Shown piece by piece: positions 24,482 to 35,591 of a stretch of DNA of 64,000 nucleotides (its first letter is position 1; each line of letters begins with the position of its first letter). This DNA comes from Moniliophthora roreri. Lineage: Eukaryota; Basidiomycota; Agaricomycetes; Agaricales; Marasmiaceae. A model generated the notes under the pieces. The model did no database searches and was not told the origin of the DNA. It saw only the letters and a program-made list of their open reading frames with translations. The DNA is taken from positions 124,001 through 188,000 of the forward strand of contig LATX02000089.1 of assembly GCA_001466705.2 (NCBI GenBank), given 5' to 3'. The position numbers and the translations under genes are program-made.

Positions 24482-25318
24482 CTAATACCACGGCTTATGT
24501 ACAAACTTCAAAATACCTTTCTCCCTACATCTTGGAAATAACTTTTCTACTCTCCCCTCAATCACACTCTCATCCAACTCATCCATCCCGAGATCATCCA
24601 TCGTTCCACTATAATATTCATTAAAGTTCATATCCTGAACCACTGTAACCGTCACCACAACTTGCACCAACGAAGGAAACTGGTTTGCGAGTAGTACATC
24701 GCCGTTACGCCATTTGTGACCCTCTTCCACTCCTTCAGAGGACATATCGGTCCATACGAGGATGTTGAGACGTTTTAATGATTTGTTCGGGATCGCCTTG
24801 ACTAGCTCTTCGAGAGAGATTAGTGAAAACGGACGGTCATTTTCGATATCATAAAAGTAGATCATATCGAGGTGGAGGTTTTCCAGGCCGGAGGAGTGGG
24901 AGAGGACTTTATCGGATACGAATGATTCTGTACGCGTAGTTTAGTTAGTCATGATGTTGAAATCGGGCGGGACACGTACTCAAAACAGATTTCAACATCA
25001 CCCTCGCCTTGTCAATATCACTCGGACTAGGCATATCATTCGTGTTCCTCCCCGATAAACCCAGTTCGATCTTCATTTCTTTTAGTGAATCACCCACTTT
25101 GGTGAGGTATCTCGCGAAAGAAGGCATATCGACGTCTGTCATGTAATCGAGACGTATAGACGTGTGAGTTATGTTTTTGCGCCCCTGAGCCCGGAGAAAT
25201 TGAATACTGCGAAAACCCTGAAGGTGCCTTGATGATAATCATGGTGACCTCGCTGCTTGTAAAGGCCGCTCTTGAGATGAGAGAATGACGAGGAATGAGG
25301 ATTCTCAAGTCACCCAAA
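24482..25318 (-). CDS. F-box/LRR-like protein, 5' end unresolved
   Basis: The C-terminal part reads ESFVSDKVLSHSSGLENLHLDMIYFYD, LEELVKAIPNKSLKRLNILVW and FPSLVQVVVTV, ending FVHKPWY at TAG 24482-24484. The regular leucine and hydrophobic spacing and the final charged tail are typical of the large Agaricomycete F-box/LRR-like family. Upstream, KNITHTSIRLDYMTDVDMPSFARYL leads into SLKEMKIELGLSG. Further upstream, PLLLGDLRILIPRHSLISRAAFTSSE is in another frame, joinable by a 41-bp intron (GTCACC...TTCAG) or separated by a frameshift. I find no F-box at the N-terminus, so this is either truncated or has an unseen first exon. Confidence 0.5.
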
Positions 25319-26696
25319 AGTAAAGGTGAGGTCCAGGGGCTAGCAATGCCAAAATAAATTACCTGAACAAGTTGTACTCAGTCAAAATTTCTTGAAGATG
25401 TGAGTCACTTACTGAAATGAGCGTTTCTCATGGAATCACACTCCAAAGAGCTTCTAGATTTCTGTAAGTAGCTTGTCTTCCCCAGTCATTCCGACTTGAG
25501 AACGAGTTATGCAGTTACTTCAGCGTGCTGATAGGAAAAGAGACTCGTGCGAAATCAACAACGCGCGCTCGGACCAGCGCCTGGACCCTGACGTCAGCAA
25601 CTTCTCTTTGACCATTGCCCTCATGCAGAGGCCCCATTCGCCAATTTTCGCAGTTTCTCCACGAACTCACCTCAAGATCCGGCTCGGACGTACTTGGTTG
25701 ATGACTCTCAGGATGAGAAGGAGCGTTGAATGAGAAGAGGATTCCCGCCGCGTCACAGACTACGTATCGGTTGCGTATCGGTCACCTCATCATGCAGCGC
25801 CGTCCAAGATATTGATTGGCTACCCCCGTGAGTGCCTTGACTCTCTCACATCCTTTGCTAATGACGATTCAGATGCAGCCATGCTCAATTCAATCATCGT
25901 ACTTCACTTAAGCGACGACTCCCGAGATCCATATATCGTGTTTTCCGCACGTTGTTCTCTTAACCATTCACCCCGTATCCACAAACTCGAATGCTGCAAG
26001 CATGAGCCGTCGCTTCTGTCCCCGATTAACGCCTTCGCGAGGACAACGTAGACACGAAGAGCGGAAGAGCCTGTGTGAGCAGTGATTGGAGTTGGGGTTA
26101 GTAGCAGAGGACCAGTATGCTAGCGCTTTGTCTTGAGAGCGTTATGACTATCGAAGGTAGTACCTTGGAAACGGGGGAGGAGTTTTGGTGAAACAGAAGA
26201 GGACACAATGCGCGCCACCTTTTCGTCATGATTGTAACGCTACTAGATGTCAACGTGGAGAGGGGCTGCGAAACCAACAGCCATTGCTTGCGATCAGTGT
26301 GTTCTGCATACCCTCATGCTTACTCGGATCACTAATTTACGGCAAACTCGGGAACCACAGCCTACAGGCGATTCAATCAAGATGGATAGGTTTTTCTTAC
26401 CCTTTCACTTGTTTTCAGCAGCTTCGGGCTTCCGACTCGGACGGGTATCAATACTCGACTGATGATACCAGGCTGTTTCGAGCGCCGTTCGTCATTAACA
26501 TATAGTCATGGTGGTAAATTATTTTTCGCCCGTAGTTCACCTCATAAAACAACGATGTTGATGATTAGTTTGAGATCCGCTTTACCGTCGCAACAGTTGC
26601 TTGGCGTTTGCGATGGGATCATAATGATATCTCGTTCCAACTATATAGCTGGGTCAAATTCCCTTCAGACGGAACCTGTTCCTCGTTTACTTCGTC
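25319..26696. repeat. Diverged copy of the duplicated flank (L0), no gene
   Basis: From 25545 the sequence (CGTGCGAAATCAACA...CCTGGACCCTGACGTCAGCAACTTC) matches 32291-32335 and 37538-37618. A later part (26090-26170, GTAGCAGAGG...GCGTTATGACTATC) matches 33475-33540. It therefore looks like an older copy of the DNA flanking paralogs A and B, now without the gene. Open stretches at 26185-26872 have no motif I recognise. Confidence 0.5.
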
Positions 26697-28246
26697 ATGA
26701 TTGGCCCTTCAGACACCCCGGAACTGGCATCTACAGCAGTAAGCACCGCAAACCATCAATATGCTGCATCACTCAAGTCCTTTTCCTTCCCCTCGAAGGT
26801 GCAATTCTTTCTCTACGGTTCGCACTTCTCTCTTTTCATGATATATACTCAGTTTATTGCTCGCCTAGGTGAATACACAGTGCTACTTGGAATTGCTATA
26901 CATATTCTCCGCAAGAGAAAAGGGAAATCCTATCAATATAACCTCTTCATTATCATTCTACTCTTCCTACTCGCTTCAGCAAATGTGGCAACCTATATGG
27001 TAGGATACCGCTTATCCTACTATGGCGAATGTATACGGTATCTATGATCCATATCCATGTTTCCTAAGTAGATTGACATGATACTGACCGTCTTCCAGTG
27101 CGGATACCCCAGTTCCTCCGAGTCAAGCTGGTTATATGTATAGCTGTCCATCCCTCAACCCTGTTGTAAAAGCCCAACGTGAACTTTCATTTGCAACAAG
27201 GTGTGTCTTTCCGTCTCAGCTGCACGTCACAAGTTGATGTAGAGATTATCATGCAGTGCAGTGGCGGACTTCATTCTTGCAAGTACTTTTATAGACTGTT
27301 TCCTTCACTGACAGTTGTCTCCATCTTATAGCTATGGCGCTGCTACACAGTTTGGGGGAGACAATGGAAAATCATTACCATACCCACAATTTTTTACCTA
27401 GGTTGCCATTGTGAGTTTCCGATGTTACAATTCTATGTTTAGTAGTGTGGAGCCTGTTTGACTCATGTTATGAAAAGTCACTGCATTCGCCGTGGCATTC
27501 AGTCCAGTGGATGCCGGTAACATTGTTGTAGTGGCTGCTGGGGCCATTGGCCTGAACAACCTGTTTCTGTCTGGTCTTATAGGTATGAGTTTTCTGAAAA
27601 TCAGCTTACTCAAACACCCTAAGTGGATAAAAAAACAGCTTTTCGTATCTGCAAGATAAACCGTGGAGTCGCGGCATATCTAGGTCCCAGGGCAAGAAAT
27701 ATGTATTGGACGGCCAAAGCTGCAACGTAAGTGCCCATTTAATGCAACAGTGAGTTCATCTCTTGACACAGACATAGGTTGGAATCAGGGTTGTTCTACT
27801 CCGCATATCTCGGCGTGCTGGCTATAATCGAGATCGAGACCGTGGTTGCACAGGAAGATTATAGGAATCCTTTGGGAACCTACACAGTGGCCGATCAGTC
27901 AAAGCTTCTCGCGCTACAAGACACACGCGACGCAATGCTGCGTCTTTGGGCTCCTATTGCCGTAAGTACACCGCCAAATCTTCCTACAATTAAAAGCTGT
28001 ATCATTCACGAACGATAGGGTATCGCATCGACCATTGTTATTGTTCGCGTCGCCCTCGGTATCAGCTTGAACGACACCAAAAGTACCATTCTGACGATGC
28101 AGGCGGCAACCTCAACAATCGAAGAACCTGCATTAGCCATCAATATTTCCCAACAAGACCGAATGTCGCGAAGTCTAACAGGGAACCGGGCATCTGACAG
28201 AGATACTTCCAATACAGACGTTGAGGCACGGGCAGAAGGGATATAA
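26697..28246 (+). CDS. Multi-pass membrane protein, basidiomycete-expanded type
   Basis: ATG 26697 (MIGPSDTPELAS) opens an exon with two hydrophobic spans, FFLYGSHFSLFMIYTQFIA and YNLFIIILLFLLASANVATYM. Short introns then separate ADFIL, LWRCYTVWGRQWKIITIPTI (the loop that often ends in WGR-W in this family), HLTAFAVAFSPVDAGNIVV, AGAIGLNNLFLSGLIAFRIC, LESGLFYSAYLGVLAIIEI and GIASTIVIVRVALGIS. The cytosolic tail is polar and serine/threonine-rich, ending EARAEGI at TAA 28244-28246. This gives about six to seven membrane spans. Families of this design are abundant in Agaricomycetes and lack an established function. Exon joins are approximate. Confidence 0.7.
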
Positions 28247-28686
28247 TGTGTATTACTGGAGGCGTGCAAAGTACCAAGTATTGCAACTGAGCTTCATGGC
28301 AAGTAAGAATACGACCTCAATATTTGATTCTGCGCGTCAAAAGTCTGCGTGAATAGAAGAGGGACTGGGTTTTAGACTTTGAGTCTTCGACTTGTATTAA
28401 CAGAGACCGGTCGATGCACTGTAGTCGATAGCTGTATACTTAGCTCTTCGAAACAACTTCCTTTCAGAATACTCAGTGTTGTGTTAAAGCATTTTCAGAA
28501 CGGGGAACAACAGCTCACCTGAGTTCAGTGCCGCTCGTCTCATCATCGTTAATCGTCATATTGTGGAAATAGATTATCATTGACGTCTGAGCACATCACA
28601 TAGTACCGTCGTTTAGCAACAGTGTATAACTTTTCGTCTACCATGTATTTCCTGTGGTTTTTTGGCCCTTGAATAATAAATAATTT
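28247..28686. other. Intergenic, no gene seen
   Basis: Convergent 3' ends of the membrane protein gene and paralog A. I see nothing else. Confidence 0.5.
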
Positions 28687-30516
28687 TTATAAGGTAGTGA
28701 GGTGGGCACGCCCTTGGTTCGGAAAATGCTGAATAAAGAGATAAATAGAAAAACAAACGAAAAATAAATAGAAAAAAGCCGGAGGAAAAGGGACTAGAGG
28801 ACTTGTACCGGCCTTCGTGGTCGATGGTCCACATCCAACAAGTTGGGCGTCCAACTCATCGTGTGGGTACCTTGTAAGATCCCCACTCGCTTGTCCCCCA
28901 TTCACCGCTTCGAACGGAAATAGGAACCTCTCCACACCTGGATCCATATAACCGTTGTAGAAAATCAGCTCCGGGTCCTGGTTGCGTGGGGTTGGTGCAG
29001 TCTCGTCAGGACTGGGACCTTTATACTTCGGATCCAGCAGGCCGCCGTCAAACAACTTTTTAACGGACCTCTTCGCTTCATTGAACAGGACATCATAGCT
29101 CGGCACCCCGCCCTTCCGCTGCACCTGCTTCTCAATGATCGCAGTAATGGCATACTCCCAGGGATCGACAAGGCCATCGTTGGTCTTCTGTGCCTTTACA
29201 TTGAATTGGGTCTCGTGGCAGGCGGCAAGGAGAATACCAGGAGTTGGCGCACTTGGATCGAGTAAGCCGTTGAACAAGCATAATGAGGTCATCATCGTAA
29301 GGTTGACGCCGGGTTTGAAATTCTGACAATCCAGTTAGCTAAGATTATGCTGCGAGTACGATTTCAAGGTACACTTACTTGGCGGATAGCATTTCCCACC
29401 CATACACCATTTACGACCTTTCCTGTCACATCATCAACATACACGAAGCGTACGTCTCCTGCCGATGCACGGGTCAGCAAAGCTATGAATTTGGCCTTGA
29501 AAGCTGCGACAGCGGGAGGATCTTGGTCACTTGTGTCTTGCTGGTGACCTTTCTGCGATGAGAGGTCGAGACAATATTTCTCGACATCGCTTTGAGCGAA
29601 GCCCAAGTGCTTTGTGAGCATATCCTGAACGAGAAATGTGTCGCGATCAGTACCGGTGCTAAAGCGGACGATGAGAGCCTGTTCAAAGATAGCGTTAGCC
29701 AAACGAAAAGGACCTATCATAGCGCTATCGTCTTACTTTCTTTGTACCTAGTCCTCTGAAGTCAGTCTGCTTTAGGCTGTTTGTGGTGGTGGAGCCGCCT
29801 GGGTTCGACATACGAACTGTAGCTTCCTGACCACTATTTAGCACAGTGACCTCATACGTGTAGTATCCAGGATACTCTAGAGTCCCTTTGACGTCGCCGT
29901 TTGGAGACGTCGTGACATCGCGGAAAGTGCCTCTAACATCATGGTTCGCCTTTTTGTTTCCACCGCTATCGACTGTCCATTGGTGCATAATGGTAACAGG
30001 GGCGCCATTGGATACCCCAGCAGGAATGATGAGAGTGACCATCTCGTTTTTCGCGTATTTAGACCACTCGAGCTTCCCGGTGTACACGACTGTAGAAGGA
30101 ACTCGCGCAGGATCCGCATAGCGCAGAGTAAGCGTTATGGGATCGGAGCGGTCACGTTTGGTATTCAGCATTGTCGCTGTGAGCGCTCTGAGATTGGTCG
30201 CGACGGTGACTTCGAAGCTGTAGTAGCCGAATGTGAAGTTAACTTGGTACTTTTCAGTGGTTTTGATAACGGTGTTGATTATGGCCGACTGTAGAAGAAT
30301 TATGATGAGCAAAGTTGTGGACTGAATTAGATTTGCCTAGTGAAGACTGCTATTTACCTGAGCCGAGTTTGCCTTCTCAACGCCGTTTGCATCCACGGAC
30401 CACTGCCAGTACGCAGAGACTGGATCGTTCAAAGCAAAACCGGCGGGAAAGACAATTGTGATGTCCTCATTGACCGCGTACTGGAACCAGTTGAGCTTGC
30501 CGTTGTAAATGTACAT
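28687..30516 (-). CDS. Paralog A: beta-module pair + caspase-like pseudoprotease, with hydrophobic tail
   Basis: Exons 30516-30358, 30288-29737, 29678-29379 and 29322-28687 join in frame to 548 aa. Residues 1-115 and 116-235 are two related beta-rich modules sharing Y-x-G-K-L-x-W, A-x-N-E, PAG, W-[TS]-V-D-x-x-G and K-x-N. The second half resembles a C14 caspase fold: ALIVRF, a long helix (LVQDMLTKHLGF), GDVRFVYVDDVTG at about residue 318 where SGHG is expected, then GILLAACHETQ with the presumed nucleophile-position Cys at about 372, and PSYDVLFNEAKRSVKKLF. After TRYPHDELD it leaves homology to its paralogs and continues about 60 residues with FFYLFFVCFSIYLF, a possible membrane anchor or a duplication by-product. 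A GTACAAGT within the tail could be an alternative donor. Function unknown. Confidence 0.75.
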
Positions 30517-30595
30517 TGGAATGGAGTCAAGTCAAGTAGTGAGGAAGCGTTGTGAGTGATAGAGTGCAGTAGGTTGCAACTGACAGCATTGTGAC

Positions 30596-30604
30596 TTTAT
30601 ATAT
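30596..30604 (-). promoter_or_regulatory. TATA box of paralog A
   Basis: ATATATAAA on the minus strand, about 80 bp upstream of the ATG. The same word lies at the same distance upstream of paralog B. Confidence 0.6.
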
Positions 30605-33600
30605 GTAGCTGGGACTCGGGCTGGCGGCAGAGGTCCTCTTCACAAGGCGCTGAAAAGGCAAATTGTCTCAACGTGCAAGTTGTCAACAATGCGGATCCGA
30701 GTACACCTACCAAATAGTACGGATATATACGAAGGGCCGTGTTTCGGCGTGATTCCGGCTCCGTATTCAAATTTCAGTTAGCAGAGCATCCTTGGCAGAC
30801 ACAATTTCTGCTCAGTTAACTCTCCTATGGAACGTGAGTTATTCCTGCCGCTGATTGTTGTCAATGGAATCTTACGCCGATGAAGGCGTTGCAGCATGGG
30901 CTGAAGAACGCCGAGCTGCTGGGTTGGTCACTTTCTGAGTAGAAGTGGATCAGAATTGGTGCAAGCTAATGATAGGTGACACGCACGATTATTTCGAGTC
31001 TCAATCTGATCAGTGATTCCATCCATCAACAACCATAATCTGAGCGAGTGAATCCGATGCCTTCCCTTCTCGTACATAGCCTGGTATCCCAACTCTGTCT
31101 AATGTCTTTTCCAGTATTGCCGGTTTCAAGCGTGCTAGCAGGAAAGAAAAATTCCTTTCCCGTGCACGTTTCGACTGTGCATGTTCCCGCAGGATATCCT
31201 CAAAGCAGCGTGACTACTTCATTCATCACGTCCCCAGGCCACACCATATAATATCACTCCGACTGCTTCCTCCGCACCAGAGCGTACCTCGAGTTCGGCA
31301 ACCAGTCAGCATGCCGGGTGATTTAAAGATACCGGGTAGCCGAATGCGGTGTATATTGTATATAGTGGCGTATCGAGATGGCATATTGGAGGAAAGTAGT
31401 GTGTCAAGGACAGCTGGTATTGTTTGATGGGCACGTGCATGGTATGAAAAGTCGCAACTGGAAATGGGGGACGAGATGATAATATCAACATGGAGTTTTC
31501 ATTCGATAGGAAGCCAGCTTGCCCTTCGAGAGACGAGGGCTGCGAAAATACTTGGTACATTTGCCAGCCTTCTGGATCCCTTCAACGACATAACGGCTGA
31601 GCGAGCAATAATAGCATCAATAATTGAAAGAAAGCTAGGTAAAATAAGTATCCCCGACCTTCATAACACCAAGGCACTGCTTGAGGGCCCAGGGTGAACA
31701 TTTGAGAAGGAAAAACAAATACATACATCCAGCGTATCCGGCACTCGCATCCTGAAACAGTCGCTCGGAGGTAGTGTAAATAATAACCCCAGGTCGCACT
31801 ACTGGACTAGGTACTCTTTTACCGAAGTTCTGTTAAAGAGTCTAGGCTCCCATTGAACGAAAAGTCCGAGTCAATGCCATAATGCAGCGACCAAAGACCC
31901 AAAGACAGTGACAAGATTTATACTATAAAACATCCTTACCTGTAACATCCCCAAACGAGCGGTATCTGCGCACTGTGCAGTATCACATCCTGAGCCGGAC
32001 CCATACTCAAACGAGACTGTACCTTGAGATTCCTTCATCGGTTCACGAAACAACATTGATGACCTTTGGTCTGGCATTACGCTGGCGTAGTAAACGCTTG
32101 AATGATAGAAATCATCTGAAAGCCTACGAATAACCGAGAGAGAGGACTACAGACGCACCTATGCGGCAAGTCTGCTTTATCAGAGTAGGCCAGTACCGCG
32201 TTCTCTTCCCCTCCACGACGCCTAATAAGTGCGTCCTCAAAAAGTGCGTTCTTAAAAGATGCACTTCAAGTTGGATCTCGTAAACCTTGCTCGTGCGAAA
32301 TCAACAGCGCCTGGACGCTGACGTCAGTAACTTCCGCATGTGTCACGCCGTAACAAGGATGACATAGCCGAAGCCGACACAGCATCCGAATCTTTTCTCA
32401 GAAAGCTCATTCGAGGCGATAGCCCTGATACAATTGACCCTACTGCTCAACCTACCGATGCAGCAGCCTATGGACACTGCATCCAAATCCAGAGCCTCAG
32501 ATGCGGCAGCATTGCTACCAAACAGTTGGTAGACAGGAATCACGTCCTACGACAGTGGCAAACACGTAGAGGAGGATCATTGGCTATGATATTGAAGCCA
32601 GTACTGCAGGATCACCGGCGTTGGACTTCAGTTAGATGGACCGGTCACTCAGCCCATCTCGCATCCGTGTATCTCCTCGCACGCTGTAGGATGAATGTAG
32701 AATGCTCAATGGCCCCAACCTTATCCTTCTTGCCTCGACGTTAGGATATGGAGAGTAGCGAGATTTCTGTTGTAGTTGGGACTCAGGCCTGTGCAGAACC
32801 AGTATGTGAACCTTGTTCAATGATTCGTGAACATAGAACTCAAGAGAAGTCTCGGACAGACGCAGACAGGCATTGTCATTCGTGGTGGCTGGAGCCACGG
32901 CAAATTTTCCAGGAACTTGTTTAGGATTCGGATCTTATTTTCTGAGATATGGTCAGATCGAATCACTGGCGAGTGATTTCGGCTTATGGAGGAATGGGTA
33001 AGAGGGAAAATGACCTCAGAGACAGGCTCAGACATTGTAGTGAATCATTCTTAGTTCTGAAAGAGCGATAGATCTAAAAGTCTCGTTTCGAAGACAGATT
33101 GTACAAGGATAAGGAGACAGCTTTGACCACGAAGCATCAACCATCCCTCGTCAACCAAAGTTGGAGTTCACAGGCGAAACTCCTACAGAATGTTTCGAGG
33201 GCATTTCTTTATGTTCACGCGGATTTCGACGTGCAAAATTACTAGTTTCCATTTCAGTACCCCGTCAGATATCTTACGCCTTGCTGAGCATCTGCCACGC
33301 TCGCATCATCAGAAGTTCAGCGGCGTCAATGTCCTCCTGATCACATTCCTCACTGTCATGGGTACCGACACCATGGGCCTTCGACCTCGCGCACATTCCT
33401 TATTATAGGAGTTGTCCCACCGCCAACACGAATTTTACACGGAGCCCTCGTGCAGGTTCTTTGGAGTTAATATTGGCGTTAGTAGCAGAGGCTCGTACGC
33501 CTCTATCTGTACCTCTCGTTAGCGCTATAACTATCTTGGAGAGAGAGGCTGAACTGGCGTACGGGAAGGAAAACAGCGAGGAGTCCTCATGAAATGGATC

Positions 33601-33924
33601 TTTCACTCTCGAGGGCAAAGGCTATGGGTAGGCAAGTCAAGTTCTACCAGCTTGACAAACAACTGAAGGGACAGGGACTAATGACTGGTACTGCTTCAGG
33701 CAACAATTCTTGTCTCAGCGGCTTATACGAGTACTAGAGGGTTGTGGATGCACCGCTCAGCATTATTAGTCTAAGACTCGCAGGGTTCGAAGCAAGTCAA
33801 CTTCGTTACTGATCGCCTTAATAAATTAATTAATCACTTTATTGACTCGTCTATACTCGTCTGCGCACGTTCATTGCATTGCAGTTAAAATCATTAATTT
33901 CAACGTTTGACGATGACCGTTACA
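30605..33924. other. Gene-free duplicated flank and spacer
   Basis: 30.6-32.5 kb is the duplicated 5' flank of paralog A. 32.5-33.9 kb is a spacer whose part at 33475-33540 resembles 26090-26170. The longest open stretch (32340-32744 plus, 134 codons) lies over the repeat and its frame is not kept in L2, so I do not call it a gene. Confidence 0.5.
32291..32400. repeat. TGACGTCA-bearing dispersed repeat, copy in L1
   Basis: CGTGCGAAATCAACA...GCTGACGTCAGTAACTTC then ATGTGTCACGCCGTAAC. Related copies lie at 25545-25615 (with TGACGTCA at 25589-25596) and 37538-37680 (37603-37610). Here the palindrome is at 32319-32326. Confidence 0.7.
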
Positions 33925-35591
33925 TCACGATCTGACATCCAACTCATTGCGTGGGTACCTTGTAAGGTCCCCAATCGCTTGTCCCCCATTCACCGCTTCG
34001 AACGGAAATAGGAACCTCTCCACACCTGGATCCATATAACCGTTGTAGAAAATCAGCTCCGGGTCCTGGTTGCGTGGGGTTGGTGCAGTCTCGTCAGGAC
34101 TGGGACCTTTATACTTTGGATCCAGCAGGCCGCCGTCAAACAACTTTTTAACGGACCTCTTCGCTTCATTGAACAGGACATCATAGCTCGGCACCCCGCC
34201 CTTCCGCTGCACCTGCTTCTCAATGATCGCAGTAATGGCATACTCCCAGGGACCGACAAGGCCATCGTTGGTCTTCTGTGCCTTTACATTGAATTGGGTC
34301 TCGTGGCAGGCGGCAAGGAGAATACCAGGAGTTGGCGCACTTGGATCGAGTAAGCCGTTGAACAAGCATGACGAGGTCATCATCGTAAGGTTGACGCCGG
34401 GTTTGAAATTCTAACAATCCAGTTAGCTAAGATTATGCTGCGAGTACGATTTCAAGGTACACTTACTTGGCGGATAGCATTTCCCACCCATACACCATTT
34501 ACGACCTTTCCTGTCACATCATCAACATACACGAAGCGTACGTCTCCTGCCGATGCACGGGTCAGCAAAGCTATGAATTTGGCCTTGAAAGCTGCGACAG
34601 CGGGAGGATCTTGGTCATTTGTGCCTTGCTGGTGACCTTTCTGCGATGAGAGGTCGAGACAATATACCTCGACATCGCTTTGAGCGAAGCCCAAGTGCTT
34701 TGTGAGCATATCCTGAACGAGAAATGTGTCGCGATCAGTACCGGTGCTAAAGCGGACGATGAGAGCCTGTTCAAAGATAGCGTTAGCCAAGTGAAAAGGA
34801 CCTATCATAGCGCTATCGTCTTACTTTCTTTGTACCTAGTCCTCTGAAGTCAGTCTGCTTTAGGCTGTTTGTGGTGGTGGAGCCGCCTGGGTTCGACATA
34901 CGAACTGTAGCCTCCTGACCACCATTAAGCACGGTGACCTCATACGTGTAGTATCCAGGATACTCTAGAGTCCCCTTGACGTCGCCGCTTGGAGATGTCG
35001 TGACATCGCGGAAAGTGCCTCTAATATCATGGTTCGCCTTTTTGTTTCCACCGCTATCGACTGTCCATTGGTGCATAATGGTAACAGGGGCGCCATTGGA
35101 TACCCCAGCAGGAATGATGAGAGTGACCATCTCGTTTTTCGCGTATTTAGACCACTCGAGCTTCCCGGTGTACACGACTGTAGAAGGAACTCGCGCAGGA
35201 TCCGCATAGCGCTGAGTGAGCGTTATGGGATCGGAGCGGTCACGTTTGGTATTCAGCATTGTCGCTGTGAGCGTTCGCGACGATGACTTCGAAGCTGTAG
35301 TAGCCGAATGTGAAGTTAACTTGATATTTATCGGCAGTCTTAACGACAGTGTTGACTATGCGTTTGTAGAAGAATTATGATGAGCAAAGTTATGGACTGA
35401 ATTAGATTTGCCTGGTGAAGACTGTTGTTTACGTGAGCCGAGTTTGCTTTCTCGACGCCGCTTGCATCCACGGACCACTGCCAATACGCAGAGACTGGGT
35501 CGTTCAAAGCAAAACCGGCGGGAAAGACAATTGTGATGTCCTCATTGACCGCGTACTGGAACCAGTTGAGCTTGCTGTTGTAAATGTACAT
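33925..35591 (-). CDS. Paralog B: beta-module pair + caspase-like pseudoprotease, compensated frameshift
   Basis: Exons 35591-35433, 35355-34825, 34766-34467 and 34410-33925 give 491 aa. It is near-identical to paralog A over exons 3 and 4 (GDVRFVYVDDVTG, GILLAACHETQ). In exon 2 the ancestral acceptor is damaged (CTACAAACGCATAG instead of CTACAG), so the next AG removes 10 bases. An 11-base deletion about 85 bases downstream restores the frame. The roughly 30 residues between are read in a shifted frame and lose the YYSFEVTV strand. The gene ends DELDVRS: the stop comes from unique DNA beyond the duplication breakpoint. It could be a decaying copy or a tolerated variant, since the N-terminal module is where the change falls. 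Confidence 0.65.

Larger units (their letters stand above)
28851..32480. repeat. Left segmental duplication unit L1
   Basis: Carries paralog A and its 5' flank and matches L2 (33939-37740) with high identity in the gene and lower identity upstream. Shared upstream landmarks include GCTAGCAGGAAAGAAAAAT, TTTAAAGATACCGGGTAGCC and the TGACGTCA repeat at its far end. The proximal breakpoint is sharp: similarity starts at CCAACTCAT, inside the last codons of the gene. Confidence 0.75.

Noticed and set aside
25589..25596. TGACGTCA as a functional CRE/bZIP promoter site
   Set aside because: It lies in a dispersed repeat far (about 1.8-2.0 kb) from the paralog start codons, so conservation is explained by duplication.
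29877..30119. Overlapping 77-117 codon ORFs on both strands within paralogs A and B
   Set aside because: They are frame shadows of the caspase-like genes. The real exons are supported by splice sites and conservation in all four copies.
32340..32744. 134-codon plus-strand ORF in the L1 flank
   Set aside because: It overlies the dispersed repeat, and its frame is broken in the paralogous L2 segment.
33786..33796. GGTTCGAAGCA as a tRNA B-box
   Set aside because: No matching A-box, no cloverleaf stems and no terminator are nearby.
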